A DNA stretch of 64,000 bases. Origin: Paenibacillus sp. JCM 10914. GTDB lineage: Bacteria; Bacillota; Bacilli; Paenibacillales; Paenibacillaceae. Each line of letters begins with the position of its first letter. Position 1 is the first letter of the stretch. The DNA lies in contig NZ_BAZR01000003.1 of assembly GCF_001315105.1 (NCBI RefSeq), positions 124,001-188,000 of the forward strand, written 5' to 3'. Both the position numbers and the translations under genes were made by a program. Shown here piece after piece: positions 45,097 to 54,416 of the stretch. The notes under the pieces were generated by a model. The model worked only from the letters and a program-made list of their open reading frames with translations, searched no databases and was not told the DNA's origin.

Positions 45097-45834
45097 TCAC
45101 GATAAATGCTTCTCAATGATACGTGGTACTTCAGTCAGTAGGGACACTGTATACAATATGTTATGAGCTTCTTCCTTCAGCTCCACCAAGTTGTAGTGCC
45201 ACTCACGCTGCTGTTTAATATAGATGCTATTGATGCCAGCTTGTAAGGCTGGTACAACATCGGTGCGAAGAGAATTACCGATCATCCAGGTGTCGGTTCG
45301 GTTAAACGAACCGAGCGTTAAGATTTCTTCAAGCGCTTCGATATCTTTATGCTGACGGATGTAGATCCTGTCCTCAAAAAAGCCCGCAAGCTTCATTTGT
45401 TCAATCTTGCGTTCCTGAATCGAAGACTCACCGCCAGTATATAAATGCAGATGATGCCCGCCGGATTGAAGCTGGGCAAGAGTCTCCACCATACCCGGAT
45501 ACGCTTCAATTTCTTGTTCATATACACTCAGGCCCAGCGCATAAACCTGCTGCTCTTCAAGGGCAGATTGGGCCCGGCCGTAAGTCGAACTGAAATAGTG
45601 GTAAGTATCGATCAAGGACTGAGGGAAATTTGCGCTCGCGAAACCAAGTTTATGGACTCCGGCAACATCAATCTCTGCTTGTTTGGTGCGGATAGCCTCA
45701 GTTGTCACCTCGTATGCTTGAAACCATTTCGTCATCCATTCCAGATAATCGCCAAGAATCAGGTCAAAATACTTGTTGCAGTGAATGAGTGTATCATCCA
45801 TATCAAAAATAATGTGCTGTGGTGTAGTAGGCAT
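45097..45834 (-). CDS. HAD-superfamily hydrolase
   Basis: A 245-residue soluble phosphatase. Motif I is IIFDMDDTLIHC, motif II is LHLYTGGESSI, and motif IV is WMIGNSLRTDVVPA, in which Asn replaces the usual first Asp (GNS for GDS). The helical cap between I and II is of the C1 type. The motif III lysine is probably the one in QHKDIE. The changed motif IV residue may lower metal binding. The ATG is followed downstream (on the minus strand) by a perfect terminator. It trails the ArsR-type regulator gene by 21 bases, so they share a transcript. Confidence 0.82.
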   Translation of the reverse strand: MPTTPQHIIFDMDDTLIHCNKYFDLILGDYLEWMTKWFQAYEVTTEAIRTKQAEIDVAGVHKLGFASANFPQSLIDTYHYFSSTYGRAQSALEEQQVYALGLSVYEQEIEAYPGMVETLAQLQSGGHHLHLYTGGESSIQERKIEQMKLAGFFEDRIYIRQHKDIEALEEILTLGSFNRTDTWMIGNSLRTDVVPALQAGINSIYIKQQREWHYNLVELKEEAHNILYTVSLLTEVPRIIEKHLS

Positions 45835-45855
45835 GATACGCTCCTTTGATTATTG

Positions 45856-46773
45856 CTATGAAAGACGGATGTAGTTCTCCAAGAACATTTGCAGTTCAGA
45901 TGCGCCATCGGGGCGCAGGCTGAAACGCTCATTGTTCTCGGACTTCAGATGAGAGCGGAGAAGCCCGGCTGCGCGCAGGATCATCAAGTGGTGCATCAGC
46001 TCTTCGTATGGCTGCCCCAGTTCAGCAGCCATCTCAGATACGGCCTTGGGATCATCGGCTATATAACGTAGCAGTCGCAATCGCTCGGGATCAGCCAGCG
46101 CTTCCGTCATGCGCAGAAGCACAACCGGCGGCTCATCCTCATCCTCTTCCGGTACGTCGATCGGATATTGTAGAAGCAACGTGTTCTCGTAGAAGCAATA
46201 TGTGTTAATGGGACGGAAGTGGGTGCCAGGAAACAGGATAACATGTTCCTGGGGGACGCTGTCCAGAATGACGCCGCCGGAAGCATACTCGATCAGGTTC
46301 TCATCATCCATCTTCGGGAGCAGTGCCTTCTTCTCCTCAGCATCTTCTTCCAGAAGTTGACTGAGATCACGTTCTACGGTTTTGAAGTAATATTCGTACC
46401 AAAGCTTCATTAATGGTGAATAGTGTTCGCGAATTCTTGAGAGTTCATTCCGTGTCAGTAACGGAAGATGAAGTACTAGCCGCTCATGCAATTGCTCAAC
46501 GGGCGAAGTTTCGATCCACTTCAAAAAATCAGGAATCGTTTGCTGTTCGCCCCGAAGCATAATCAGTGCATAGAGTACGTCATAATCCGCCAGCGGCCAG
46601 ATCCGAGCGTTACTGAATTGTACTCGCACATGCTGCGGTAACCGTTCATCCATATCGGTAATCAGTTGCTTTCCGATATCCAGGTTGTCGGTCCATTTTC
46701 TGGTTGCATATATCATGAAGCTGCCTAACAGCTCATACACCGTGGATACGTCAATGCTTACTTTATATTTCAT
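45856..46773 (-). CDS. ArsR-type transcriptional regulator with a long N-terminal domain
   Basis: A 305-residue protein. The C-terminal quarter is a winged helix of the ArsR group: ALADPERLRLLRYIADDPK, then SEMAAELGQPYEELMHHLMILRAAGLL as helix-turn-helix, then the wing. The N-terminal 200 residues are a separate, mostly helical domain I do not recognise, rich in Leu and Glu. Metal-binding Cys pairs typical of ArsR/SmtB are absent. It is divergent from an MFS exporter gene with a 127-base shared promoter region, so it is a likely regulator of that gene. The signal is unknown. Confidence 0.78.
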   Translation of the reverse strand: MKYKVSIDVSTVYELLGSFMIYATRKWTDNLDIGKQLITDMDERLPQHVRVQFSNARIWPLADYDVLYALIMLRGEQQTIPDFLKWIETSPVEQLHERLVLHLPLLTRNELSRIREHYSPLMKLWYEYYFKTVERDLSQLLEEDAEEKKALLPKMDDENLIEYASGGVILDSVPQEHVILFPGTHFRPINTYCFYENTLLLQYPIDVPEEDEDEPPVVLLRMTEALADPERLRLLRYIADDPKAVSEMAAELGQPYEELMHHLMILRAAGLLRSHLKSENNERFSLRPDGASELQMFLENYIRLS

Positions 46774-46817
46774 AACACAGATACCCTCCCAATTGATGGC
46801 ATTAATATTATTATCGC

Positions 46818-46846
46818 TTGTATCGATCAGGCTTGTCCACTATAAT
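46818..46846 (+). promoter_or_regulatory. Promoter of the MFS gene
   Basis: TTGTAT-N17-TATAAT in the divergent region, with the MFS start at 46901. A regulator bound here could control both directions. Confidence 0.65.
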
Positions 46847-46900
46847 GTTCATTTGGCTGTTGATTTCATCGTTTTCATATTAGAGGAGGACCATACTAAA

Positions 46901-48082
46901 GTGACCGAAGTCGCACAATCCCCGCAAGGGAGAACTCATTATTTCATATTAATCGCCGTCGTGGTGGCGGCCGGTTTAAGTCAAGGACTGCTGTTGCCGG
47001 TTCTGGCTATATTTCTGGAGCGGATGGGGATCTCCTCATCCATGAACGGATTAAATGCCGCAGCGCTGTATGTCGGCTCCTTTGCCATGACCTTGGTAGC
47101 CGAGAGGGTGCTTGGCTGGGTTGGATTCAAGAAACTGATCGTGTCTGGCTTGGTGCTGGTCATGTTGTCATTGTTGGCTTTTCCGTTAATCCCGAGCGTA
47201 CTGTTCTGGTTTGTCCTTAGAGTGCTTGTCGGCATAGGCGATAGCGCACTGCATTATGCGGCGCAACTATGGGTGCTCATGATGTCAAACTCCAAGAATC
47301 GGGGAAGAAGTATCTCCTTTTACGGCATGTCCTATGGATTAGGATTTAGTATAGGACCGCTTGGCATTCCATTGCTAAAGTACGGCGAAGCTGTGCCGTT
47401 TATCGTACTGTCCTTTTTGTTCTTGGTAATACTTCTGATCGTGATCGTCAAGCTTCCTAATTGGAAGCCGGAACGAAGCGCGGAAGGGATACAGCAACCC
47501 AAGGGACGTTACCGTACAAGTTACCGCCTGGCGTGGTTTGCTTTGATTCCTGCCTTCTTATACGGCTACATGGAGGCGGGGATTAACAGCAACTTCCCGG
47601 TGTATGGGCTCAGAAGCGGGCTCACACTGGAGCAGATTTCGATATTGCTGCCATTCGTAGGGATTGGCGGGCTGCTGCTGCAGCTCCCGCTCGGCATATG
47701 GAGCGATAAATTTGGACGCAAGCGAGTGCTAATGTTCGCAGGGATTATCGGGGGCGGGTGCTTTATGTTGATACCTGCGGCAGGAACGGATTTTGTTGCA
47801 CTCCTGATTCTACTGACCATTGCTGGCGGTATGGTAGGTTCCTTCTTCTCCCTTGGTCTCGCATATGCTGCGGATATATTACCGAGAGTGCTGCTGCCTG
47901 CGGCGAATGTAGTGGCCTCGTTCCACTTTAATGCGGGCAGCATAGTCGGACCCAATGCCGGCGGAGCCGTGCTCGAAACGGGCTGGAACGGTGGAATGTT
48001 CCTGCTGCTTGGCGGCTTGTATATTCTGTTTGCATGCATGGGATTATGGTTTAGGGCCAAGTCGGTTTCGGAGCAGAATTAA
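46901..48082 (+). CDS. Major facilitator superfamily transporter
   Basis: A 393-residue membrane protein with 12 predicted helices. The motif between helices 8 and 9, IWSDKFGRKRVLMF, is the classic MFS loop. VLVGIGDSALHYAAQLW and GFSIGPLGIPLL fit helices 4 and 5. The start is GTG 46901 with AGAGGAGGA upstream, and the promoter before it agrees; an earlier frame opening at 46685 overlaps the regulator gene and its promoter and is not used. Nothing in the sequence fixes the substrate. It resembles drug or sugar exporters of Bacillales. Confidence 0.88.
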   Translation: MTEVAQSPQGRTHYFILIAVVVAAGLSQGLLLPVLAIFLERMGISSSMNGLNAAALYVGSFAMTLVAERVLGWVGFKKLIVSGLVLVMLSLLAFPLIPSVLFWFVLRVLVGIGDSALHYAAQLWVLMMSNSKNRGRSISFYGMSYGLGFSIGPLGIPLLKYGEAVPFIVLSFLFLVILLIVIVKLPNWKPERSAEGIQQPKGRYRTSYRLAWFALIPAFLYGYMEAGINSNFPVYGLRSGLTLEQISILLPFVGIGGLLLQLPLGIWSDKFGRKRVLMFAGIIGGGCFMLIPAAGTDFVALLILLTIAGGMVGSFFSLGLAYAADILPRVLLPAANVVASFHFNAGSIVGPNAGGAVLETGWNGGMFLLLGGLYILFACMGLWFRAKSVSEQN

Positions 48083-48166
48083 GAACGTTTGTTCTCATGG
48101 CAATTGCCTCCGCTTTCTTCTAAACTAGAGAGTAGGAATAAGCACTTGACGGGGAGAGACGATAAC

Positions 48167-48886
48167 ATGATTAAAGTGGATCGGCTGAAGAAAAATATAG
48201 GCCCTGAACGAACGCCCGTGTTAAAAGATATCACCTTTCAGATGGAGCACGGGGAAATGATCGGACTGATCGGTGCAAGCGGAAGCGGTAAGAGTTTAAT
48301 GATGAGCTGTCTGTCGATGCAGCATAAATGGGATGGCGGCAAATTGGTAATCGATGGCGAGGACATGATGAATCCTTCAGGAAAACGGAAGGTTCGCCGG
48401 GAATGGGCATATCTTGAACAGAATCCTTCATTAAACCTGAATCGTACGGCATTAAAAAATGTACTCATCGGACAGTCCAGTCAAACTCCGGTTTGGCGAA
48501 TGGTGACAGGGATGGTTCGATCTGATGATTATATGGGTGCGATGGACACCATCGAACATCTTGGCTTGCTCGATAAGGCACATCGCAAAGCAGGGGAACT
48601 AAGCGGTGGTGAGAAGCAGCGTATCGCCATAGCTCGTGCTCTGGTACACGGTGCAAAGGTCGTACTGGCGGACGAGCCGGTTACGGGTCTTGATCCAGGT
48701 TCGGCGGAGCATGTGCTGAAGACCTTGAAGAATTTATGTGAGGAAGAGCGTCTAACCGTGTTTACCGTCATCCCTTTGGAGCTGGCAGAGAAATATTGCA
48801 CGCGAATCATGGGGTTGTCCGGCGGTCAGCTTGTGGTTGATGTAACGGGTCGACGTTTAACACATGGAGAAAAGACAAGACTGTAA
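48167..48886 (+). CDS. Lone PhnC-like ABC ATPase with an altered H-loop
   Basis: A 239-residue ABC ATPase closest in pattern to phosphonate ATPases (PhnC). Walker A GASGSGKSLMM (Leu follows the Ser of GKS, where Thr or Ser is usual), Q-loop AYLEQNPSLN, signature ELSGGEKQR, Walker B VVLADEPVTGLD. The switch His that should follow Walker B is replaced: TVIPLELAEKY has Pro where NLHQVDLA-like sequences have His. Hydrolysis may therefore be weak. No permease is adjacent. ATG 48167 with GGGGAGAG upstream is preferred over an earlier in-frame start. A lipoprotein gene follows. Confidence 0.8.
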   Translation: MIKVDRLKKNIGPERTPVLKDITFQMEHGEMIGLIGASGSGKSLMMSCLSMQHKWDGGKLVIDGEDMMNPSGKRKVRREWAYLEQNPSLNLNRTALKNVLIGQSSQTPVWRMVTGMVRSDDYMGAMDTIEHLGLLDKAHRKAGELSGGEKQRIAIARALVHGAKVVLADEPVTGLDPGSAEHVLKTLKNLCEEERLTVFTVIPLELAEKYCTRIMGLSGGQLVVDVTGRRLTHGEKTRL

Positions 48887-48939
48887 TTAACCATGTACGT
48901 GTGTGCTAGGGTTATGGCATAGAAATGAGTTGATATTGA

Positions 48940-50205
48940 TTGAAGCTTAGATTCGTACAAGTCATCTTGTCAGGCTTGCTACTATTCATATTGAGCGGCT
49001 GCACCTTTATTCAGGATCCGGTTTCGTTAATGAAACGGCCGGAGCTGCCAACGGATAAAGCGACGCTTCACGGTGCAATACAGAGTGCCTTGCAGAAGAA
49101 GAAACTGGCTTCTGGCTCGATCATCCGGCCGCGGAGTGACGTCGACAGCAGTTCGATCCGGATTCATGATCTGGATAACGACGGGATCATGGAGGCGGTC
49201 GTCTTCTATCAAACCCCGGATGAAGAAGTGAAGATTCATGGGATGATTATGCAGCAGCAAGGGGATACCTGGGTGAAGAAGTTGGATTTTGAAGGAGAGG
49301 GCACGGTGCTGGAATCGTTCGATTTCGTTGATTTTAGGAACGATGGTTCCGTAGATATCGTAGCCGGCTTCTCCCGGGGAGACGAGAATCTTCAGAATCT
49401 GCTTACCGTCTATTCATTTGGTGGTGATTCGCTGGAGAAGTCTGCACCAATTCCTTACACTCACTTTGATATCGGGGATATGAACGGCGACAAGACGAAG
49501 GATATCACGGTTGTTTTTCTGCAGCAAAAAGAAATGTCATATATCAGCACTTACCAGTACGACAAATTTGAAGGAGCCTTTATAGAATTGGATAAGCTGG
49601 ACCTCGGCACAAGTATTGAAAGTTATTACAATGTTGTCGCAGGTAAAGTGGCTAAAGACAAAGAAGGTATCATTCTGGATGCATCCGTTGTATCCGATTC
49701 CTCCTATTCAAAGGTGATCATTATGGAGAACGATCAGTTCATCGACGTACTACAGGATGAGCTGCTGACCTATAAGGAGCTGCCGATTGAGAGCGAGGAT
49801 GTGAACGATGACGGCATTCTGGAAATAGGCATGTTGACGAAGCCGGCGGGATGGGAGGAACGCTTTGACATGGATCAAATTCCGTTCTTCACGACCTATT
49901 ACCAATGGGATGGGATTATCCGTGAAGCTAGAGAGCAGGAAGGACTTCAATTCCAACTGCAGCGTTATTATGATATGACCAATCGCTTCTTCCTGGACTT
50001 CCCGCCCGATATGTTCAACAAGATCACGATCACGCCGGAATCCAACAAAAATTCATATCTAAACTTTGTGCTGACGGAGACCGGGGAATCGGTAGCGGAG
50101 ATTAAATTCTTCACTCTGGCTCAATGGGCGGAGGCGGAAGCAGGCTGGGAGGTTCTCGTTAAAGAGAAGAGCCGGATTATCGCTTATCGCAGCATGGTGA
50201 TCTGA
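48940..50205 (+). CDS. Lipoprotein with FG-GAP/VCBS-like repeats
   Basis: A 421-residue lipoprotein. The N-terminal signal ends with lipobox LSGC (Cys near residue 21). The outer part has three Ca-binding-like Asp-rich loops: RIHDLDNDGIMEAVVF, DIGDMNGDKTKDITVV and DVNDDGILEIG, spaced through a beta-propeller-like fold. Start is TTG 48940 with a weak site. It lies 72 bases upstream of a response regulator and histidine kinase in the same direction, so it may sense or relay an extracellular signal for them. I do not know a named family. It may be an accessory sensor. Confidence 0.7.
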   Translation: MKLRFVQVILSGLLLFILSGCTFIQDPVSLMKRPELPTDKATLHGAIQSALQKKKLASGSIIRPRSDVDSSSIRIHDLDNDGIMEAVVFYQTPDEEVKIHGMIMQQQGDTWVKKLDFEGEGTVLESFDFVDFRNDGSVDIVAGFSRGDENLQNLLTVYSFGGDSLEKSAPIPYTHFDIGDMNGDKTKDITVVFLQQKEMSYISTYQYDKFEGAFIELDKLDLGTSIESYYNVVAGKVAKDKEGIILDASVVSDSSYSKVIIMENDQFIDVLQDELLTYKELPIESEDVNDDGILEIGMLTKPAGWEERFDMDQIPFFTTYYQWDGIIREAREQEGLQFQLQRYYDMTNRFFLDFPPDMFNKITITPESNKNSYLNFVLTETGESVAEIKFFTLAQWAEAEAGWEVLVKEKSRIIAYRSMVI

Positions 50206-50277
50206 AATTAAGCAAAAAAGAGATAAAGCCAACGAACAATGTGGCTCCAATCAATCGATAGAAGGGGGAATTAACTC

Positions 50278-50973
50278 TTGAGTAAAGTGCTGATTTTAGA
50301 GGATGAGGAATCCATCCGCAGTTTTATTGTAATCAACCTCAAGCGAAACGGCTTCGATGTGCTTGAATCGGAGAATGGCAATGATGCCCTTCGGATTTTG
50401 CAAACAACGCCGGATATCGATATTGCGCTGCTTGATGTGATGGTTCCTGGTATTGACGGGTTTGAAGTATGCCGAAGAATACGGGAGACGAATGAACGAA
50501 TCGGGATTATATTCCTTACTGCGAAGGTACAGGAGCAAGACAAGGTATACGCGTTGTCGGTAGGAGCAGACGATCATGTGAGCAAGCCGTTCAGTCCAAC
50601 GGAACTGATCGCGCGTTTGCAATCACTTCTGCGTCGCGTGAACGTACAGCGGGCGGGAACGGCGAAAGTATCCTTCCAGTCAGGTCCGTTCACGCTCGAC
50701 CTCATCTCCAAGCTGTTTAAGAAGAACGGTCAGCCTGTGGAACTTACGCCGACGGAATTCTCGCTGGTGCAGTTTTTCCTGGAGAAAGAGAACACGCCGC
50801 TTAGCCGTGATGTATTGCTGGATCACGTATGGGGCAAGGAATATATGGGCGACCCCAAAATTGTGGATGTAAACATTCGAAGACTGCGCCAAAAAATCGA
50901 GAGCAATCCTTCCGAGCCGGAATACCTCCAGACGGTATGGGGACACGGCTATAAATGGAAGGGTCAGGGATAA
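50278..50973 (+). CDS. OmpR-family response regulator
   Basis: A 231-residue regulator. Receiver: LILEDEESIRSF gives the acidic pair, ALLDVMVPGIDGFEV carries the phospho-Asp, GADDHVSKPF has the conserved Lys. Winged helix from about residue 130: ELTPTEFSLVQFFLEKE, RDVLLDHVWG, VDVNIRRLRQKIE, TVWGHGYKW. All key residues are present, unlike the orphan regulator at 29835. Start is TTG 50278 with AAGGGGG upstream. The stop overlaps the kinase start by one base (TAATG), showing a paired system. Confidence 0.92.
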   Translation: MSKVLILEDEESIRSFIVINLKRNGFDVLESENGNDALRILQTTPDIDIALLDVMVPGIDGFEVCRRIRETNERIGIIFLTAKVQEQDKVYALSVGADDHVSKPFSPTELIARLQSLLRRVNVQRAGTAKVSFQSGPFTLDLISKLFKKNGQPVELTPTEFSLVQFFLEKENTPLSRDVLLDHVWGKEYMGDPKIVDVNIRRLRQKIESNPSEPEYLQTVWGHGYKWKGQG

Positions 50974-52418
50974 TGATCATCAAAAAAGGCATTCGGCGGC
51001 AGATCGTGCTGCACTACTTCCTTGTGGTGTTCATCGCCTTGCTGTTGATTGAAGTCATCTTTCTCATCGCTCTGCGAACATACTATTACGATACGGTATA
51101 CAACCATATAAGTAATCATATCCGTACGGCCAATGAATTTTATCAGCCTTTCCGGCTGACATCGTCGAATAATGTGAATCAATTAAGTGTGATGGTAAGG
51201 CACTTCGAGCTCTACAATACGGAGTTTCAGATTCTGAATCAAGCCGGGCAGGTGCTTACCACTTCCACCGGCTTCCAACTGGATCAGACGATTAAGAGCA
51301 GTGACGTGACGCAAGCCCTTGCTGGCAATACGAGTCGCTGGGTCGGTAAACAACAGGGTACCGGTCAGATCGTGATGGCTGTATCGCAGACGGTTCAGAA
51401 TGGCTTCGACAATACGTATATTCTTCGATACGTGACCTCGCTCGAGACCATTAACGAGAAATTGATGAGGATGACGATGTTCGCGGTTGGCATTGGGGCT
51501 GCCGTTCTGGCACTTGTACTTGCGTTCAGTATTGGACTGGCGAACTCCATCGTCAAGCCGATCAATAATATCACAACGGTGTCAGCGCAGATGGCTAAAG
51601 GGAAATTTAATGTTCGCATTAAAGGCGACTACAAGTACGAGCTCGGTGAGCTATCGTCAACCTTGAATTACATGGCCCAGGAAATTGTACGAAGCAATCA
51701 GGTGAAGGACGATTTCATCTCATCCATCTCACATGAACTGCGAACGCCACTGACCTCGATCAAAGGGTGGAGCGAAACGCTGGATTCCGGTGGGTATGAT
51801 CCTGACGAGACAAAGGTAGGGATGCAGATTATTTCCAAGGAAACGGACCGCCTGATTGGTCTTGTTGAGGAACTGCTTGATTTCTCCAAGCTGCAGCAGA
51901 ATGAAATGAAGCTGGTGAAGGGCATTGTCAACCTGAGAGAGCTGTCTCAAGAGATCATCCTTAACTTGTGGACCAAGGCGGAGAAAAAAGGGATTCAGAT
52001 TAAACTCGACTCCGAGGAAAAGCCGATCATCTATGGAGATGCGAATCGGTTAAAGCAGGTATTCCTGAACATCGTGGATAACGCAGTTAAGTTCTCCCAC
52101 GAGAATGGCGTTATTAATATTTCGTTCACAATAGAAGAGAAATTCGTCCGAGTCACCGTGAGCGATAACGGGATTGGCATATCAGATGAGCATTTAAGGC
52201 GGGTGAAGGATCGTTTCTTCCAGGTCAATCCGCTGAATGGAGGAACGGGTCTTGGCCTTGCGATCACACAGCAACTGATTGAGCTGCATGGTGGCACGAT
52301 GGATATGCAAAGTGAACTGGGACAAGGAACTTCCGTGATCGTTCGATTACCATTACCAGAAGGGAAAATTCCGATGGCTGGCGGATTAGAAAATGGAGAA
52401 GTCGAGCAAACCGAGTAA
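50973..52418 (+). CDS. Membrane sensor histidine kinase
   Basis: A 481-residue kinase that should phosphorylate the regulator encoded just upstream. Membrane helix at about 15-37, an extracytoplasmic sensor of about 130 residues, a second helix at about 168-192, then a HAMP domain. H-box SISHELRTPLTSIKG, N-box NIVDNAVKFS, G-boxes DNGIGI and GGTGLGLAITQQL. ATG 50973 is used because it overlaps the regulator stop; an earlier start 18 bases upstream lacks support. A lipoprotein gene before the pair may supply the signal. The target genes are unknown. Confidence 0.92.
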   Translation: MIIKKGIRRQIVLHYFLVVFIALLLIEVIFLIALRTYYYDTVYNHISNHIRTANEFYQPFRLTSSNNVNQLSVMVRHFELYNTEFQILNQAGQVLTTSTGFQLDQTIKSSDVTQALAGNTSRWVGKQQGTGQIVMAVSQTVQNGFDNTYILRYVTSLETINEKLMRMTMFAVGIGAAVLALVLAFSIGLANSIVKPINNITTVSAQMAKGKFNVRIKGDYKYELGELSSTLNYMAQEIVRSNQVKDDFISSISHELRTPLTSIKGWSETLDSGGYDPDETKVGMQIISKETDRLIGLVEELLDFSKLQQNEMKLVKGIVNLRELSQEIILNLWTKAEKKGIQIKLDSEEKPIIYGDANRLKQVFLNIVDNAVKFSHENGVINISFTIEEKFVRVTVSDNGIGISDEHLRRVKDRFFQVNPLNGGTGLGLAITQQLIELHGGTMDMQSELGQGTSVIVRLPLPEGKIPMAGGLENGEVEQTE

Positions 52419-52435
52419 GAGGGGGGAAACCGGGC

Positions 52436-52969
52436 GTGAGCATGACTGTATTGGAAACATTAGCGACGGAGCAAGGCGAATTCACACTCGGTTTGGCACG
52501 GAATGAGCATGCTGACATCATGCTCTCCATGCTGATTGAGACTGCTGAAGTTATGGAGCAGCAAGGGCTTAAACAGTGGAAACCATCGATCTTTAGTATC
52601 GAGCTTATGCAGCAATATTTGGCTGAACGGAAAGTATTCCTTCTAATGGCGGAGCATGAAGCGGTCGGAATGTTCACGCTTCAAGCTGGGGACCCGGCCT
52701 ACTGGGGAGAGCGGGATGATGCTTCATTCGGTTATTTGCATCGCTTGACTGTTCGGCCGAAGTATAGGGGGCTGAATTTGGGCACCAAGATGCTTTATTT
52801 TGCAGAGTCCTATTTACGCGGCGAAGGCATGACTGGATTCCGGCTCGATTGTGTATCTCATTTACCAAGTCTCAATGCGTTCTATACACGTCAAGGTTTC
52901 GAATTTGTCGCAGAACAAGACATGGGTGGTCGCTTTGTCAACTTATATCAGAAGGTTTTTTCAGCATGA
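52436..52969 (+). CDS. GNAT-family N-acetyltransferase
   Basis: A 177-residue acetyltransferase. The acetyl-CoA site is in HRLTVRPKYRGLNLGTKML, a match to the R/Q-x-x-G-x-G/A pattern with Asn and Leu variation. LDCVSHLPSLNAFYTRQGFEFV is the usual C-terminal strand and helix. A helical N-domain precedes it. Start GTG 52436 follows GAGGGGGG. It is 17 bases after the histidine kinase and could share its transcript. Substrate is unknown. Confidence 0.85.
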   Translation: MSMTVLETLATEQGEFTLGLARNEHADIMLSMLIETAEVMEQQGLKQWKPSIFSIELMQQYLAERKVFLLMAEHEAVGMFTLQAGDPAYWGERDDASFGYLHRLTVRPKYRGLNLGTKMLYFAESYLRGEGMTGFRLDCVSHLPSLNAFYTRQGFEFVAEQDMGGRFVNLYQKVFSA

Positions 52970-52974
52970 ACAAC

Positions 52975-53006
52975 AAAAGCGATCCGGATGCGGATCGCTT
53001 TTTGTT
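52975..53006. terminator. Bidirectional terminator between the GNAT gene and glgC
   Basis: AAAAGCGATCCG pairs with CGGATCGCTTTTT around GATG, with T and A runs on the two sides. It lies between convergent stop codons. Confidence 0.9.
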
Positions 53007-54217
53007 CAAGATGAAGATACATTGGCTCGCAAGCGTCCTTCGTACACCTCTTGGAGCAGGCGCGTTGGCTGCGTGCGGACTGTCGGTTTCGGAAGAATGG
53101 TTTCATAAGGACCGACTACGATGACGTTGCCAGGAGATCCCTTGACAACAGCGCCATCGCGAATGATTGCACCTTCACCGATAATGGCATGCTCGATTTG
53201 CGTACCCTTGCCGATCCTGGCGTTGGGCATTACGACACTATCCTTCACGATTGAATATTTGCCGATCTCAGCCCCACAGAAAATCACGGAGCTCTTCGCT
53301 TTGCCTTCGAAGCTGCACTGATCATCGATCAGGCTGTCGGTATGCTCCATGTTGCGCACGAGAGTTGGTGACAGTTTGTTCATGAGCGGGCGCGTATACA
53401 TTGGCCAATCTTCGCGTTCGAGAACGAACTCTGTCTGATTCAAAATATCCATGTGGGCTTCCCACAAGCTCTCCACCGTACCGACATCACGCCAATAACC
53501 CTGGAATGGGAAAGCCAGGAGGGACTGTTGGCCGGACAGCATTTTAGGGATCACATCTTTCCCGAAGTCGTGGCTGGAATTCGGGTCCGCCGCATCTTCC
53601 ATTAAATGTTGTTTCAGGAAGTCCCAGCGGAACAAGTAGATGCCCATGGATGCGAGATTGCTTTGAGGTTCGGCTGGTTTTTCGGCAAACTCCGTTATCT
53701 CATAACGTTCGTTAACGCTCATCACACCAAATCGACTGGCTTCCTCCCAAGGAACCTCCATGACCGATATGGTTGCAGGTGCACCATGTTTCTTATGGGC
53801 ATCCAGTATTTCCCGATAGTCCATTTGATATATGTGGTCACCCGAGAGAATAAGTATATGCTCTGGATTTTGTTGATCGATGTATTGGATGTTTTTGTAT
53901 ATGGCATCTGCAGTTCCCAGATAGCCTTCCTCCGTTATTAGCTGGGATGGAAGCAGGGCAATCCCATCTCTTTCAGTATGTGTTAGACCCCAAGGCTCGC
54001 CTTGGCCGATATGGCTGTGCAGAGATTCGGGCTCATATTGCGTAAGAACACCAATGGTGTCGATTCCCGAGTTCACGCAATTGCTGAGAGGAAAATCGAT
54101 TATTCGGTAGCGACCGCCGAACGGAACGGCGGGTTTTGCCAGCTTCGACGTCAGTGGGGCCAATCTTTTACCTTCGCCCCCAGCTAGAAGCATAGCAATA
54201 CAATCTTTTCTCTTCAT
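53006..54217 (-). CDS. glgC: Glucose-1-phosphate adenylyltransferase (ADP-glucose pyrophosphorylase)
   Basis: It makes ADP-glucose, the donor for glycogen. 403 residues. Nucleotide motif [45 protein letters not shown], and [10 protein letters not shown] left-handed beta-helix at the C-terminus holds hexapeptide repeats ([20 protein letters not shown]). The start is ATG 54217, the second of a GTG-ATG pair, with GGGAGG seven bases upstream; an ATG at 54244 is too early. No glgD follows, unlike Bacillus loci, so the enzyme should be a homotetramer. It is divergent from glgB. Confidence 0.95.
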   Translation of the reverse strand: MKRKDCIAMLLAGGEGKRLAPLTSKLAKPAVPFGGRYRIIDFPLSNCVNSGIDTIGVLTQYEPESLHSHIGQGEPWGLTHTERDGIALLPSQLITEEGYLGTADAIYKNIQYIDQQNPEHILILSGDHIYQMDYREILDAHKKHGAPATISVMEVPWEEASRFGVMSVNERYEITEFAEKPAEPQSNLASMGIYLFRWDFLKQHLMEDAADPNSSHDFGKDVIPKMLSGQQSLLAFPFQGYWRDVGTVESLWEAHMDILNQTEFVLEREDWPMYTRPLMNKLSPTLVRNMEHTDSLIDDQCSFEGKAKSSVIFCGAEIGKYSIVKDSVVMPNARIGKGTQIEHAIIGEGAIIRDGAVVKGSPGNVIVVGPYETILPKPTVRTQPTRLLQEVYEGRLRANVSSS

Positions 54218-54416
54218 CACGTTTCCCTCCCAAAGTATTTTCAATGATGTACCTTAGATAACCGACATTCCCGGGGTTTGAAACGATTATATTGAAAAAC
54301 TAACTTGAAAATTACAAAATTATTTTTCAGGCACATTTTTTATTTTCAACCTGGTTAGAATGGGTTAATAATGTGTAATAATATTGCATTTTTTAAGATG
54401 GAGCGGGTGAATCCTA

